Assembly: GCA_040752975.1 (NCBI GenBank)
Contig: JBFMHF010000001.1
Location: 73,750 to 137,749, forward strand
DNA from: JADLDB01 sp040752975
GTDB lineage: Bacteria; Myxococcota; Myxococcia; Myxococcales; Myxococcaceae
Reading direction: 5' to 3'
Length of the DNA stretch: 64,000 nucleotides
The notes beneath the pieces were generated by a model. That model had not been told where the DNA came from and ran no database searches. It was given only the letters and a program-made list of their open reading frames with translations. Both the position numbers and the translations under genes were made by a program. Of the stretch, positions 27,420 through 36,509 are shown one piece after another; the stretch's first letter is position 1; the number at the start of each line of letters is the position of its first letter.

Positions 27420-28588
27420 TCTGGGCCCGGCCGCTGTCGCTCGACGGCGCGTTCGAGGCCCACCCCCTCCTCGGGAGGACGGGTCTGTCTCAGGCCGAGC
27501 GCGGGCTGGTGGCCGGTGGGCTGGAGCGGGTCGCCGTCGTCACCGGCCTCGACGAGAAGTCCCGTGAGGCCCTGGCCGACGTGGTGGACGCCGCGTGGAT
27601 CGGCGGGACGCGCGATACGGCGATCATCCGGTACTCGCGGGCGGCGGTGCAGGGCTGGTGCGCGCAGCTGGGCGAGCAGCCGGCGCTGTCTGACGCGCTC
27701 AAGCGGCTGGAGGTCGCGGTGGTGCCGCTGCAGGCGGTGGACTGGGGCGGCAAGCGCTTCGAGTGGGGCAGCCGGACGTACGTGATGGGCGTGGTGAACG
27801 TGACGCCCGACTCCTTCTCGGACGGAGGGAAGTTCCTCGCGCCGGACGCGGCGGTCGCGCAGGGGGAGGCCCTGGTGTCGGCCGGGGCGGATCTGCTGGA
27901 CATCGGCGGACAGTCGACGCGGCCTGGGGCCAGGGCGGTGAGCGAGCAGGAGGAGCTCGATCGGGTCCTGCCGGTGGTGGAGCGCCTGCGGAGAGCCGTC
28001 GACGTGCCGCTGTCCATCGACACCTCGCGGGCGGGCGTGGCGAGGGCGGCGCTGGCGGCGGGCGCGGCCCTGGTGAATGACGTGACGGGCCTCGCGGACG
28101 ACGCGCTGCTCGCGGAAGTGGCGAAGGCGAAGGCGGGGGCCTGCGCGATGCACATGCAGGGCACGCCGGAGACGATGCAGCGCTCGCCCAGCTACGCGGA
28201 CGTGGTGGGTGAGGTGCTCGACTTCCTGGAAGCGGCCTTGAAGCGCGCGGAGGCGGCGGGGCTGTCGCGCCACGCGGTGCTGGTCGATCCCGGCATCGGC
28301 TTCGGGAAGACGGCGGGGCACAACCTGTACCTGCTGCGGCGGCTGGGCGAGCTCAAGCTGCTCGGCGCGCCGGTGTTGGTGGGGACGAGCCGCAAGTCCT
28401 TCCTCGGGGCGTTGACGGGCGGGAAGGAGCCGGGGGAGCGCCTGGTGGCCAGCACGGCCTCGGCGGCCATCGCGGCGGTGGGTGGCGCGGACATGGTGCG
28501 GGTGCACGACGTCAGGGAAACGAAGGACGCCCTGGCCGTGGCCGACGCCGTCATGAGGGCGCGCGAGGGTGGGGCGCTGTTCGACTGA
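27416..28588 (+). CDS. folP: Dihydropteroate synthase with N-terminal extension
   Basis: Joins para-aminobenzoate to the pterin in folate synthesis, in the cytoplasm. The catalytic domain (about 120-390) has VMGVVNVTPDSFSDGG, LLDIGGQSTRPGA, LSIDTSRAGVA, and DPGIGFGKT, all expected of the family. At 390 residues it is over 100 longer than E. coli FolP; the first 115 residues (AHPLLGRTGLSQAERGLV) are not recognised. The GTG at 27416 overlaps the ftsH stop as GTGA. Confidence 0.93.
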
Positions 28589-28769
28589 CTCCGGCGGGAG
28601 GAGTTGGGCCGGGCCTCCTCGGGTGGAGCTCGGGGCGCCACCGCAAGGCGGTCTCCTGAGCGCCGGGGCAGAGAGGGCAAGTCCGCCCCGGGGGCGTCTT
28701 CGGAGGTCCAGCCCACACGGGCTGAACTGACGATCGCCACGCAGCCGCGTGTCCGGTAGAAGTCGCCGC
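28589..28769. other. Intergenic region between folP and glmM
   Basis: About 180 bases with no convincing gene. A perfect six-base-stem hairpin CAGCCC-ACAC-GGGCTG lies at 28709-28724. Several GC-rich inverted segments precede it. It may hold a glmM promoter or a structured leader; I cannot name a known RNA family here. Confidence 0.35.
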
Positions 28770-30152
28770 ATGTCGGAACCGACGCAACCCAACGGCAGCG
28801 ACCACCCGAAGCTCTTCGGCACCGACGGCGTCCGCGGCGTCGCCAACGTCTTCCCGATGACGGCCGAGATGGCGATGCAGCTCGGGCGCGCGCTGGCGTA
28901 CCTCATTCGCAACGGCCCGCACCGCCACCGCGTCGTCATCGGCAAGGACACACGCCTGTCCGGCTACATGATCGAGCAGGCGCTCGCCTCGGGCATCATG
29001 TCCATGGGCGTCGACGTGGAGCTGGTCGGCCCCCTGCCCACGCCAGCCATCGCGCTGCTCACCTCGTCGATGCGCGCGGACGCCGGCGCCGTCATCTCCG
29101 CCAGCCACAACCCGTACCAGGACAACGGCATCAAGTTCTTCTGGCGCGACGGCTTCAAGCTGCCCGACGAGACGGAGGCGAAGATCGAGACGCTCATCTT
29201 CGAGAAGGCGCTCGACTCGCTGCGCCCCACCGCGACCAAGATCGGCGGCGCCGTGCGCCTCGACGACGCGCCCGGTCGCTACATCGCCCAGGTGAAGGCG
29301 TCCTTCCCGCGTGAGCTGACGCTCGACGGCCTCACCCTCGCCGTCGATTGCGCGAACGGCGCGGCGTACAAGGTGGCTCCCGCGGTGCTGAAGGAGCTCG
29401 GGGCGAAGGTGATCGCGCTGGGCGTCTCTCCCGATGGGAAGAACATCAACCACAAGTGCGGCGCCCTGCACCCGGAGAGCCTCCAGGCGGCGGTGCTCAA
29501 GCACAAGGCCCACCTCGGCATCGCGCTCGACGGCGACGCGGATCGCTTGATCGTCGTCGACGAGAAGGGCCGGGTGGTCGACGGCGACGCGATCATGGCC
29601 ATCTGCACGGGAGAGTTGGCCGAGCGCAAGGAGCTCCGGAAGAACACCCTCGTCTCCACCGTGATGAGCAACGTCGGCCTCGAGCGCGCGGTCGCGAAGT
29701 GGGGCGTCAAGGTGGTGCGCACGAAGGTGGGCGATCGCTACGTCGTCGAGGAGCTCCGCAAACACCACTACAGTCTCGGCGGCGAACAGTCCGGCCACCT
29801 CGTCTTCATGGATCACGCCACCACCGGGGACGGAACGCTGGCGGCGCTGCAGGTCCTCGCCGTCATGGCGCGCAAGCAGAAGTCCATGAGCGAGCTGACG
29901 AGGATCTTCGAGCCCGTCCCGCAGGTGCTCCTCAACTTCGCGGTGAAGGAGAAGCGCGAGCTCTCCCACCTGCCCGAACCGACGAAGGCGATTCGTGGCG
30001 TCGAGAAGAAGCTGGGCAAAGATGGGCGGGTGCTGGTGCGCTACTCCGGCACGGAACCGAAGGTGCGCGTGTTGGTCGAAGGGCCCGACGCGAAGAAGAT
30101 CAAGCAGTACGCCGAGGAGATCGGCGAGGCGCTCCAGCGCGCGCTGGGGTGA
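28770..30152 (+). CDS. glmM: Phosphoglucosamine mutase GlmM
   Basis: Converts glucosamine-6-phosphate to glucosamine-1-phosphate for UDP-GlcNAc, feeding peptidoglycan and LPS synthesis. The active-site serine is S112 in ISASHNP. The metal loop ALDGDADR, the sugar-specificity GGEQSGH segment and the phosphate-binding RYSGTEPKVRV at the C-terminus are present. It has 460 residues, close to the usual 445. The ATG at 28770 fits the family N-terminus (HPKLFGTDGVRG). The downstream hydrolase starts 15 bases later. Confidence 0.95.
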   Translation: MSEPTQPNGSDHPKLFGTDGVRGVANVFPMTAEMAMQLGRALAYLIRNGPHRHRVVIGKDTRLSGYMIEQALASGIMSMGVDVELVGPLPTPAIALLTSSMRADAGAVISASHNPYQDNGIKFFWRDGFKLPDETEAKIETLIFEKALDSLRPTATKIGGAVRLDDAPGRYIAQVKASFPRELTLDGLTLAVDCANGAAYKVAPAVLKELGAKVIALGVSPDGKNINHKCGALHPESLQAAVLKHKAHLGIALDGDADRLIVVDEKGRVVDGDAIMAICTGELAERKELRKNTLVSTVMSNVGLERAVAKWGVKVVRTKVGDRYVVEELRKHHYSLGGEQSGHLVFMDHATTGDGTLAALQVLAVMARKQKSMSELTRIFEPVPQVLLNFAVKEKRELSHLPEPTKAIRGVEKKLGKDGRVLVRYSGTEPKVRVLVEGPDAKKIKQYAEEIGEALQRALG

Positions 30153-30167
30153 CGCAGGACACGACGC

Positions 30168-30929
30168 ATGCCGTTGCATTTCCGCGATGAAGGCGAGGGC
30201 CCCCCGGTCGTCCTGGTGCACGGCCTGGGCGCCTCGAGTCGCGTGTTCGATCCCCTCTTCGAGAAGCGAGGCCCCCGGCGGCTGATCTCCGTCGATCTCC
30301 CGCGCTCCGGACGATCGCGCCACTGGGCGCCGTCCACCCCCGAGGCCATCGGCGACGCGCTCGTCCGCTTTCTCGACTCCCGCAAGGTGGAGCGCTTTCA
30401 CCTCTTCGGCCACAGCTTCGGCGGGTTGGTCGCGCTGCACGTCGCGGCGTCGCACCTGCACCGGGTGGACGGGCTCACCGTGGCGTCCGCGCCCGCGCTG
30501 GGGCTGCCGACGGAGCTCCGGCTCCTTCTCCACAACCCGATGATCGATCTCACGACATCCTGGTTTGGCCGCATGCCGATGTGGCGCCCCGCGCTCAAGA
30601 GCTGGGTGGGGATGATGTGGGGCTCGAAGTCGCAGCCCGGGGAACACCACTACGACTTGTACGAGGAGGCCACTCGGGCCGAGGGCTTCTCCGAGTCCAT
30701 GCTCGAGGCCTTACGCGCCGTGGGGCGCTACCGGGCGCCCTTTGAGGTCCTGGCCAACGCGCCCTTTCCGCGCCGGGTGCTGTGGGGCGAGAAGGATCGG
30801 TTGGTGCCTGTGATCCAGGGCGAGCAGCTCGCGCGGGCGCTGCAGGCGGACTTCGAGGTGTTGCCGGACGTGGGCCATTGCCTCCCCGAAGAGCACCCCG
30901 AGGCGATCCACGACGCCGTCCACCGCTGA
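30168..30929 (+). CDS. Alpha/beta hydrolase
   Basis: 253-residue hydrolase of unknown substrate. The nucleophile is S83 in the elbow GHSFGG, the oxyanion region is LVHGLGASS, the acid is probably the Asp of WGEKDRLVP and the base the His of DVGHCLPEEHP. No signal peptide is present. It is placed between glmM and pdxJ in the same run. Substrate guess would be unsafe. Confidence 0.85.
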   Translation: MPLHFRDEGEGPPVVLVHGLGASSRVFDPLFEKRGPRRLISVDLPRSGRSRHWAPSTPEAIGDALVRFLDSRKVERFHLFGHSFGGLVALHVAASHLHRVDGLTVASAPALGLPTELRLLLHNPMIDLTTSWFGRMPMWRPALKSWVGMMWGSKSQPGEHHYDLYEEATRAEGFSESMLEALRAVGRYRAPFEVLANAPFPRRVLWGEKDRLVPVIQGEQLARALQADFEVLPDVGHCLPEEHPEAIHDAVHR

Positions 30930-30969
30930 AACCAAGACGAGCCCGGCGCGAAGCGGTACAAACCGCCTC

Positions 30970-31692
30970 ATGAGCCAGCGTCTCGGAGTGAACGTCGATC
31001 ACGTCGCCACCCTGCGCCAGGCGCGCAAAGCGACCTACCCCGATCCGGTGACCGCCGCCGGCCTCGCCGAGCTCGCGGGCGCCGAGCAGATCACCATCCA
31101 CCTCCGGGAAGACCGCCGGCACATCCAGGATCGGGACCTGCGCGTGCTGCGCGAGACGGTGCAGACGATGCTGAACCTGGAGATGGCCGCCACCCAGGAG
31201 ATGGTGAAGGTGGCCTACGAGCACAAGCCGGACATGGCCACGCTGGTGCCCGAGCGCCGCGAGGAGGTCACCACCGAGGGCGGCCTCGACGTCAACGCCC
31301 AGAAGGACGTCGTGTCCCGCGTGGTGAAGAACCTGAAGGACGGGGACATGATCGTCTCGCTCTTCATCGATCCCGACGTGGATCAGGTGAAGGCCGCGCA
31401 CAAGGTGAGCGCCGATCGCGTGGAGATCCACACCGGCCGGTACTGCGAGGCCCGCACCGAGAAGGACAGGCTGCGCGAGCTGGGCCGCATCGTCGACGCC
31501 TCCAAGGCCGCGGTGAAGCTGGGGCTGGGCTGCGCCGCCGGCCACGGGCTCAATTACGACAACGTGCGCGCGATCGCGCGGATCGAGGAGATCGACGAGC
31601 TGAACATCGGCCATGCCATCGTCGCGCGCGCCGTGATGGTCGGGTTCGACCGCGCGGTGCGGGAGATGGTGGAGATCATGAGGAACCCGTGA
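30970..31692 (+). CDS. pdxJ: Pyridoxine 5'-phosphate synthase PdxJ
   Basis: Closes the ring of pyridoxine 5'-phosphate from deoxyxylulose-5-phosphate and amino-acetone phosphate, the last step of the DXP-dependent B6 pathway. The 240-residue protein begins with RLGVNVDHVATLRQAR and has ITIHLREDRRHIQDRD and the GLNYDN...IARIEEIDELNIGHAIVARA segments that define the family. Its stop overlaps nnrD (GTGA). B6 is the cofactor of IscS elsewhere in the window, but no direct link is implied. Confidence 0.95.
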   Translation: MSQRLGVNVDHVATLRQARKATYPDPVTAAGLAELAGAEQITIHLREDRRHIQDRDLRVLRETVQTMLNLEMAATQEMVKVAYEHKPDMATLVPERREEVTTEGGLDVNAQKDVVSRVVKNLKDGDMIVSLFIDPDVDQVKAAHKVSADRVEIHTGRYCEARTEKDRLRELGRIVDASKAAVKLGLGCAAGHGLNYDNVRAIARIEEIDELNIGHAIVARAVMVGFDRAVREMVEIMRNP

Positions 31693-33218
31693 AGCGCGCC
31701 CTGACCGCGGCCGAGATGCGGGCGGTGGACGCGGCGTCGGCCGAGCACGGCATGCCTGCGTCGGTGCTGATGGAGAACGCCGGGCAGGCGCTGGCGAAGG
31801 CCGCGCTGGAGCTGGCCGGACCGCAGGGGCGCTTCCTGGTCCTCTGTGGCATGGGGAACAACGGCGGCGACGGGCTGGTGGCCGCGCGGGTGCTCCATGC
31901 GCTCGGAAAGACGGTCCACGTCGAGCTGATGGGCCTCGCCGAGGCGCTCGAGGGCGAGCCCGCTCGCAACGCGAAGGCGCTCAAGGCGTCGGGCCTGACG
32001 GTGGGACACATCGGCGACGACGTGCCGGTGGGCCCGGGCGACGTGGTGATCGACGCGCTGCTCGGCACCGGACTCTCCCGCGCGCCGGAAGGGAAGTACG
32101 CCGACGCGATCGGCCGCATCTCGGTGTGGCGCGCGTCGGGCGCGAAGGTGGTGTCGGCGGACCTGCCTTCAGGCCTTCAGAGCGACACCGGTGCGGCGCT
32201 CGCGCCCTGCGTGGCGGCGGACACGACGCTGGCCTTCGGCTTCCTCAAGGTGGGACAGGCGATCGAGCCGGGCGCGAGCCGTTGCGGGCGGATCGAGCTC
32301 GTCGACATCGGCATCCCGAAGGCGGCGCACTCCGCGCTGCAGGAGCCGGCGATCTACCTCCTGGAAGAGTCTGACGTGCGCGCGCGGATCCCCGAGCGTC
32401 GCGCCGACTCGCACAAGGGCACCTTCGGGCACGTGCTCGTCGTCGCGGGCAGCTGGGGCAAGACCGGCGCGGCGGCGCTGGCGGGGATCGCGGCGCTGCG
32501 CGGTGGCGCGGGCCTGGTGACGGTGGCGACCCGGCCCGAGGCGTTGGTGCCGGTGATGCAGCACGCACCGGAGCTGATGGGCGTGGAGCTGATCAACGAT
32601 GGGCCGCTCGGGCCCGCGGACTTGAACGCGCTGCTGGACGCGGCCGACGAGAAGACGGCGGTGGTGTTCGGCCCGGGCATCCCGCGGGGAGAAGAGACAG
32701 GGCGGCTCCTGGGCGCTTTCCTCGAGGAGCTGGAGATCCCCTGCGTGCTGGACGCCGACGGGCTCAACGCGCTCGAGGGGCAGCTCGACCTGCTCAAGAA
32801 GGCGAAGGGCGATCTGCTGCTCACGCCGCACCCGGGAGAGATGGCGCGGCTGCTCAAGCTCCAGAACTCCGAGGTGCAGCGCGATCGCATCGGCGTGGTG
32901 CGGCGGCTGGCGCAGGAGACGCAGGTGGTGGTGGCCCTCAAGGGCGCGCGTACCGCCATCGCCCGCGAGGACGGGACGGTCTTCCTCAACCCCACCGGGA
33001 ATCCCGGCATGGCCTCCGGCGGCACCGGTGACGTGCTGGCCGGGCTGTGCGGCGCGCTCTTCGCCCAGGGGCTGTCCAGCGAAGACGCGGCGGTGACGGG
33101 CTGCTTCGCGCACGGGCTGGCCGGAGATCTCGCGGTGAAGCGGCGGGGCCAGGCGGGCTTGATGGCGTCCGATCTCCTCGACGGGCTGGGCGAGGTGTGG
33201 GTCCGCTGGGGCCGCTGA
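31689..33218 (+). CDS. nnrD: Bifunctional NAD(P)H-hydrate epimerase/dehydratase
   Basis: Repairs damaged NADH and NADPH hydrates. The N-terminal epimerase half (about 1-215, YjeF_N type) has GNNGGDGLVAARVL. The C-terminal ADP-dependent dehydratase half (about 225-505) has HKGTFGHVLVVAGS, LTPHPGEMARL and NPTGNPGMASGGTGDVLAG. It has 509 residues, as usual for the fused form. The GTG at 31689 overlaps the pdxJ stop, and its TGA overlaps the tsaE ATG. Fusion partner order is the standard one (also called Nnr). Confidence 0.95.
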   Translation: MKRALTAAEMRAVDAASAEHGMPASVLMENAGQALAKAALELAGPQGRFLVLCGMGNNGGDGLVAARVLHALGKTVHVELMGLAEALEGEPARNAKALKASGLTVGHIGDDVPVGPGDVVIDALLGTGLSRAPEGKYADAIGRISVWRASGAKVVSADLPSGLQSDTGAALAPCVAADTTLAFGFLKVGQAIEPGASRCGRIELVDIGIPKAAHSALQEPAIYLLEESDVRARIPERRADSHKGTFGHVLVVAGSWGKTGAAALAGIAALRGGAGLVTVATRPEALVPVMQHAPELMGVELINDGPLGPADLNALLDAADEKTAVVFGPGIPRGEETGRLLGAFLEELEIPCVLDADGLNALEGQLDLLKKAKGDLLLTPHPGEMARLLKLQNSEVQRDRIGVVRRLAQETQVVVALKGARTAIAREDGTVFLNPTGNPGMASGGTGDVLAGLCGALFAQGLSSEDAAVTGCFAHGLAGDLAVKRRGQAGLMASDLLDGLGEVWVRWGR

Positions 33219-33691
33219 TGGAGCGCACGCTCGAGACGGCCTCCCCCGACGAGACGTTCGCGCTGGGGAAACGGCTCGGTGCAGCGCTTCGACCGCGCGA
33301 TTTCGTCGGTCTGGCTGGACAGCTCGGTGCAGGCAAGACGCTGTTCGCGCGGGGCGTGGCCGACGGCGCGGGCGTGCCGCTCGACCTCGTCTCCAGCCCC
33401 ACGTACTCCATCGTCCAGTCCTACAAGGGGCGCGTCACGCTGCACCACGCCGATCTCTACCGGCTCACCAGCGAGGACGATCTTTACGCCACCGGTTACT
33501 TCGATCTCCTCGAGACCGACGGCGCGTGGCTCGTGGAGTGGATCGATCATGTGGCCAGCGCCGCGCCCGCCGACGCCCTGCGTGTCAGCCTGGAGGTCCT
33601 CGAGCCTGAGCGCCGGCGCCTGAGCGTGACGAGCTCCGGACCCGCGAGCGAGGCCCTGCTGGTGCGCTGGCTCGGTCAGCCGCGCGCGTAG
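33218..33691 (+). CDS. tsaE: tRNA threonylcarbamoyladenosine biosynthesis ATPase TsaE
   Basis: ATPase that works with TsaB and TsaD to make t6A on ANN-reading tRNAs. It has 157 residues. The P-loop GQLGAGKT lies at 34-41, followed by SSPTYSIVQSY and the LEDDLY/FDLL segments of the family. The start overlaps the nnrD stop (TGATG). Its last 16 bases overlap a gene on the other strand. Confidence 0.93.
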   Translation: MERTLETASPDETFALGKRLGAALRPRDFVGLAGQLGAGKTLFARGVADGAGVPLDLVSSPTYSIVQSYKGRVTLHHADLYRLTSEDDLYATGYFDLLETDGAWLVEWIDHVASAAPADALRVSLEVLEPERRRLSVTSSGPASEALLVRWLGQPRA

Positions 33692-34017
33692 GGGAAGAGC
33701 CTCTTCGCAGGGAAGATCGCGGCGAGGACGAGGGACAGGCCGTACCCGCCTGCTCCTCCGATGGCGAAGCCGCAGATGCCCATGCCGAAGATGAGGGCGA
33801 GGAGCATCGCCGAGGGCACGGAGATCCAGATCATCAGCTGGCGGCGCTTCGACTGGCGCTCATCGTCCTCCTTGATCAACTCCACGCGGACGGAGGCGTC
33901 GCGCAGATCCATCATCCCGTCTGCGCTGCAGGAGGGGCACTTGTCCTTGCTGTCACCCCGGGCGCCGCAGTGGATGCAGGCCCATGGCAGGGTGTCGAAG
34001 CTCATCAGGGTGGACAC
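33676..34017 (-). CDS. Small zinc-ribbon membrane protein
   Basis: 113 residues. The N-terminal CIHCG...CPSC arrangement forms a zinc ribbon-like motif, and a hydrophobic double segment (about 65-100, SVPSAMLLALIFGMGICGFAIGGAGGYGLSLVL) forms one or two membrane helices. It is convergent with tsaE (16-base overlap) and divergent from the next gene. An internal ATG at 34005 is a possible start. Function unknown. Confidence 0.7.
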   Translation of the reverse strand: MSTLMSFDTLPWACIHCGARGDSKDKCPSCSADGMMDLRDASVRVELIKEDDERQSKRRQLMIWISVPSAMLLALIFGMGICGFAIGGAGGYGLSLVLAAIFPAKRLFPYARG

Positions 34018-34058
34018 TGTAACGGAACGCCGCGGGCTGTCGCGGCGTCGATGCGCGC

Positions 34059-34763
34059 ATGCTCTCGGTGCTCGCCCTGGTCCTCGCCGCCGATGGAGGC
34101 GTCTCCGCTGCGGACTACGACGTGGCCCGTGTCACGCTGGCCACGCGGCGGGAAGTCCTCGCCCGGCGCTGGGCGCGGCCAGGCCTGCGGAACGAGGCGC
34201 GGCGGGAGGCGAGGATGGCGGTGCTGGACTTCGTCGATGCGCAGGCCTTCCCGGCGTGGGCTGGCACCACCTGGAACTTCTACGGCACGTCGACGACGCC
34301 CCGGGAAGGCGCCATCGCCTGCGGGTACTTCGTCAGCACGGTGCTCGAGCACGCCGGCTTCCAGGTCGAGCGCGTGAAGCTGGCGCAGCAGGCGTCGGCG
34401 TACATCGTCTCCACCATGGCGCGCGGCACGCACGTCGAATGGCTGCGGTACCTGAAGCCCGCCGAGGTGGTGGCGCGGGTGCGTGAGCGCTTCGGCGACG
34501 GCCTCTTCGTCGTGGGCATGGACTACCATGTCGGCTTCCTGCGCCTCGACGGGGAGCGCGTCGCCTTCTGTCACTCTTCCTTCCTGGAGCCGGCGGTGGT
34601 GGCCTGCGAGGACCCGCAGGTGTCAGCCGGCTTCGCGTCCAACCTCTATGTGGTGGGCGACGCGCTCAACGACGCCGCCATCGATGATTGGCTGCTCGGC
34701 CGAGACATCCTCACCGAGACGCCGCCGAAGGGCAGCCGCCTGGTACCCATCGAGCAACGGTGA
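34059..34763 (+). CDS. Secreted protein, possible NlpC/P60-like cysteine hydrolase
   Basis: 234 residues with a short N-terminal signal-like start (MLSVLALVLAADG). A cysteine C88 in GAIACGYFVSTVLEHAGF and a downstream histidine in MDYHVGFL resemble the Cys-His pair and order of the NlpC/P60 papain-like fold. The remaining residues match no family I can name. If real, it would cleave peptide or amide bonds in the cell wall. This is a weak inference from two motifs. The downstream gene on the other strand abuts it. Confidence 0.55.
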   Translation: MLSVLALVLAADGGVSAADYDVARVTLATRREVLARRWARPGLRNEARREARMAVLDFVDAQAFPAWAGTTWNFYGTSTTPREGAIACGYFVSTVLEHAGFQVERVKLAQQASAYIVSTMARGTHVEWLRYLKPAEVVARVRERFGDGLFVVGMDYHVGFLRLDGERVAFCHSSFLEPAVVACEDPQVSAGFASNLYVVGDALNDAAIDDWLLGRDILTETPPKGSRLVPIEQR

Positions 34764-35645
34764 TCACTTCCGCAGGAAGTCGAGGAGCAGCCGGTTCACC
34801 TCGTCCGGCCGCTCCGACTGCACGAAGTGACCGCACTTCTCGATTGGCCTCACGTCCAGGTGGCGGACGTAGCGCTCGGTGCCCGGCACCAGCACGTCGT
34901 AGTCGAGCGCGTGATCGTCCTTCGCCCAGATCAGCAACGTCTCCACGGTGATCGACGGGTAGCGGGGCGCGGAGAACGGCCGGAGGATCCCGTCGCGGAT
35001 CGAGGCGCGGTACCAGCCCACCATGGCGCTCGCCGCCCCCGGGCGCTGGATCGCGTCGCGGAAGGGCCGCAGCTCCTCCTCGGTGAAGTGAGCGCGATCG
35101 ATCGACGAGCCGCGGAGCTGGCGGACGATCTCCACGGCGTCGTCCTTCGTGAGCAGCCACTCGGGGATGAAGGGGAGCTGGAAGAAGAACATGTACCAGC
35201 TCTTCTTGAGCTGCTTCCAGGATGGGCGTGACAGGAGCCGCTCGCGCATCAGCGCAGGGTGCGGGCAGTTCAGCACCGCGAGGCGTTCGCAGAACTCCGG
35301 CCGCTTCGATGCCAGGTGCCACGCCACCGCGCCTCCCCAATCGTGGCCGACGATCTTCACCCGCTTCTCACCGAGCGCGACGATCAGGTTACAGACGTCA
35401 CCGGCGATGGTGTCGAGATCGTACGGCCCCCGCTTGTCCGTCTCACCGTAGCCGCGCAGATCCGGCGCCACCACGTGGAAGCCCGCCTCGGCCAGCGCCT
35501 TCAACTGGTAGCGCCAGGACCACCAGTTCTCGGGGAAGCCGTGCAGCAGGACGACGGTGGGTCCTTCCCCCGCATCGACGTAGTGCATCCGCAGCGTGGG
35601 CAGTTCGACGAAGTGGTGCTCGACCTTGAGATCGCTGGGTGTCAC
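34764..35645 (-). CDS. Epoxide-hydrolase-like alpha/beta hydrolase
   Basis: 293 residues. HGFPENWWSWRYQL, the nucleophile D102 in GHDWGGAVAWH and the cap-region tyrosines mark the epoxide hydrolase/haloalkane dehalogenase branch. WAKDDHALD holds a likely acid and CGHFVQSERP the catalytic histidine. HGFPE favours epoxide hydrolase over dehalogenase, but the substrate is unknown. The gene ends directly against the preceding gene. Confidence 0.88.
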   Translation of the reverse strand: MTPSDLKVEHHFVELPTLRMHYVDAGEGPTVVLLHGFPENWWSWRYQLKALAEAGFHVVAPDLRGYGETDKRGPYDLDTIAGDVCNLIVALGEKRVKIVGHDWGGAVAWHLASKRPEFCERLAVLNCPHPALMRERLLSRPSWKQLKKSWYMFFFQLPFIPEWLLTKDDAVEIVRQLRGSSIDRAHFTEEELRPFRDAIQRPGAASAMVGWYRASIRDGILRPFSAPRYPSITVETLLIWAKDDHALDYDVLVPGTERYVRHLDVRPIEKCGHFVQSERPDEVNRLLLDFLRK

Positions 35646-35691
35646 GGGCGCCGCACATGCCGCAGCGCGTCGCCCTTGTCCACGCCCGCGT

Positions 35692-36429
35692 TCACTCCCA
35701 GGAGGACAGGGGCGTCACCGAGGGCGGGCGAGGGCCTTCGCAGATCACCAGGTGATCTTCGGGCACCTCGGCCCAGTCCTCCTCCGCCCAGAGGGCCTCG
35801 CTGGCGATGAAGCACACGCCGTGGCGGTGCGCCGTGAAGAGCGTGCGCCCGCGGCGGGTGGCGACGAGGGAGTGGCCGTCTCCGACGAGGAAGTTCATCG
35901 CCGAGCGCTTCTCCCCGGGAACGTCGCACACGCGCTCGACCGTGCGCATGACGCGCGCGAGGCTCCTCGCCACGTCAGCCGGCGCGGGCGCCTGCACGCC
36001 CTCGAGGTAGGTGAGGAAGAGGCCGAAGCAGCGCTCGGAGTCCGTCTCGCCTTTGAGGGTCGCCCGCCACCTGGGGTGGATCTCCGCTTCCAACGCCTCG
36101 CGGCGCTCTTCGAAGTGGCGCAGCGTGCCGTTGTGCATGAAGGCCAACCCGCGCGCGTAGAAGGGGTGGGTGTTGGCGGGGCTCACCGAGCCGATCGACG
36201 CCTTGCGGATGTGCGCCAGCATGCTGCGCGTCTCCACGTCGTCGCCGATGGCCGAGAAGCGCGGGCACGAGTGCGCCGGGGTGAGGTTGGTCTCGATCAC
36301 CGCCGTGTCACCGTCGAAGCGGGCGATGCCCCAGCCGTCCTTGTGTTCGTGCGCCAGGGTGCGCAGGCCCGAGAAGGCCCGGGCGATGCGGACCGGCTCG
36401 TGAGCTCGTACGGCGAACATCCTGCACAT
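35692..36429 (-). CDS. Class II glutamine amidotransferase
   Basis: 245 residues starting MCRMFAVRAHEPV, so C2 becomes the N-terminal nucleophile after Met removal. The FMHNGTL, RKASIGSVSPANTHPF and ETDSERCFG segments are those of the YafJ/EgtC-like class II amidotransferases. The acceptor domain of larger relatives is absent. A longer open frame upstream is rejected because C2 must be near the start. The substrate is unknown. Confidence 0.88.
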   Translation of the reverse strand: MCRMFAVRAHEPVRIARAFSGLRTLAHEHKDGWGIARFDGDTAVIETNLTPAHSCPRFSAIGDDVETRSMLAHIRKASIGSVSPANTHPFYARGLAFMHNGTLRHFEERREALEAEIHPRWRATLKGETDSERCFGLFLTYLEGVQAPAPADVARSLARVMRTVERVCDVPGEKRSAMNFLVGDGHSLVATRRGRTLFTAHRHGVCFIASEALWAEEDWAEVPEDHLVICEGPRPPSVTPLSSWE

Positions 36430-36509
36430 GACGCGGGCCAATTTACCGCAAACCGCGCGGAACCCACTGCCCGGGCCCGGCCCGAGGGGCAGCTTCCTGC
36501 CACCCCGTG

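Noticed and set aside
28709..28724. Perfect short hairpin taken as a Rho-independent terminator
   Set aside because: It has no T-run and lies just before glmM rather than after a clear transcript end. Kept only as a structure in the intergenic entry.
28530..28740. Minus-strand frame with a CPLC pair between folP and glmM
   Set aside because: Runs into a long antisense frame across glmM, has no start with a ribosome-binding site and no family match.
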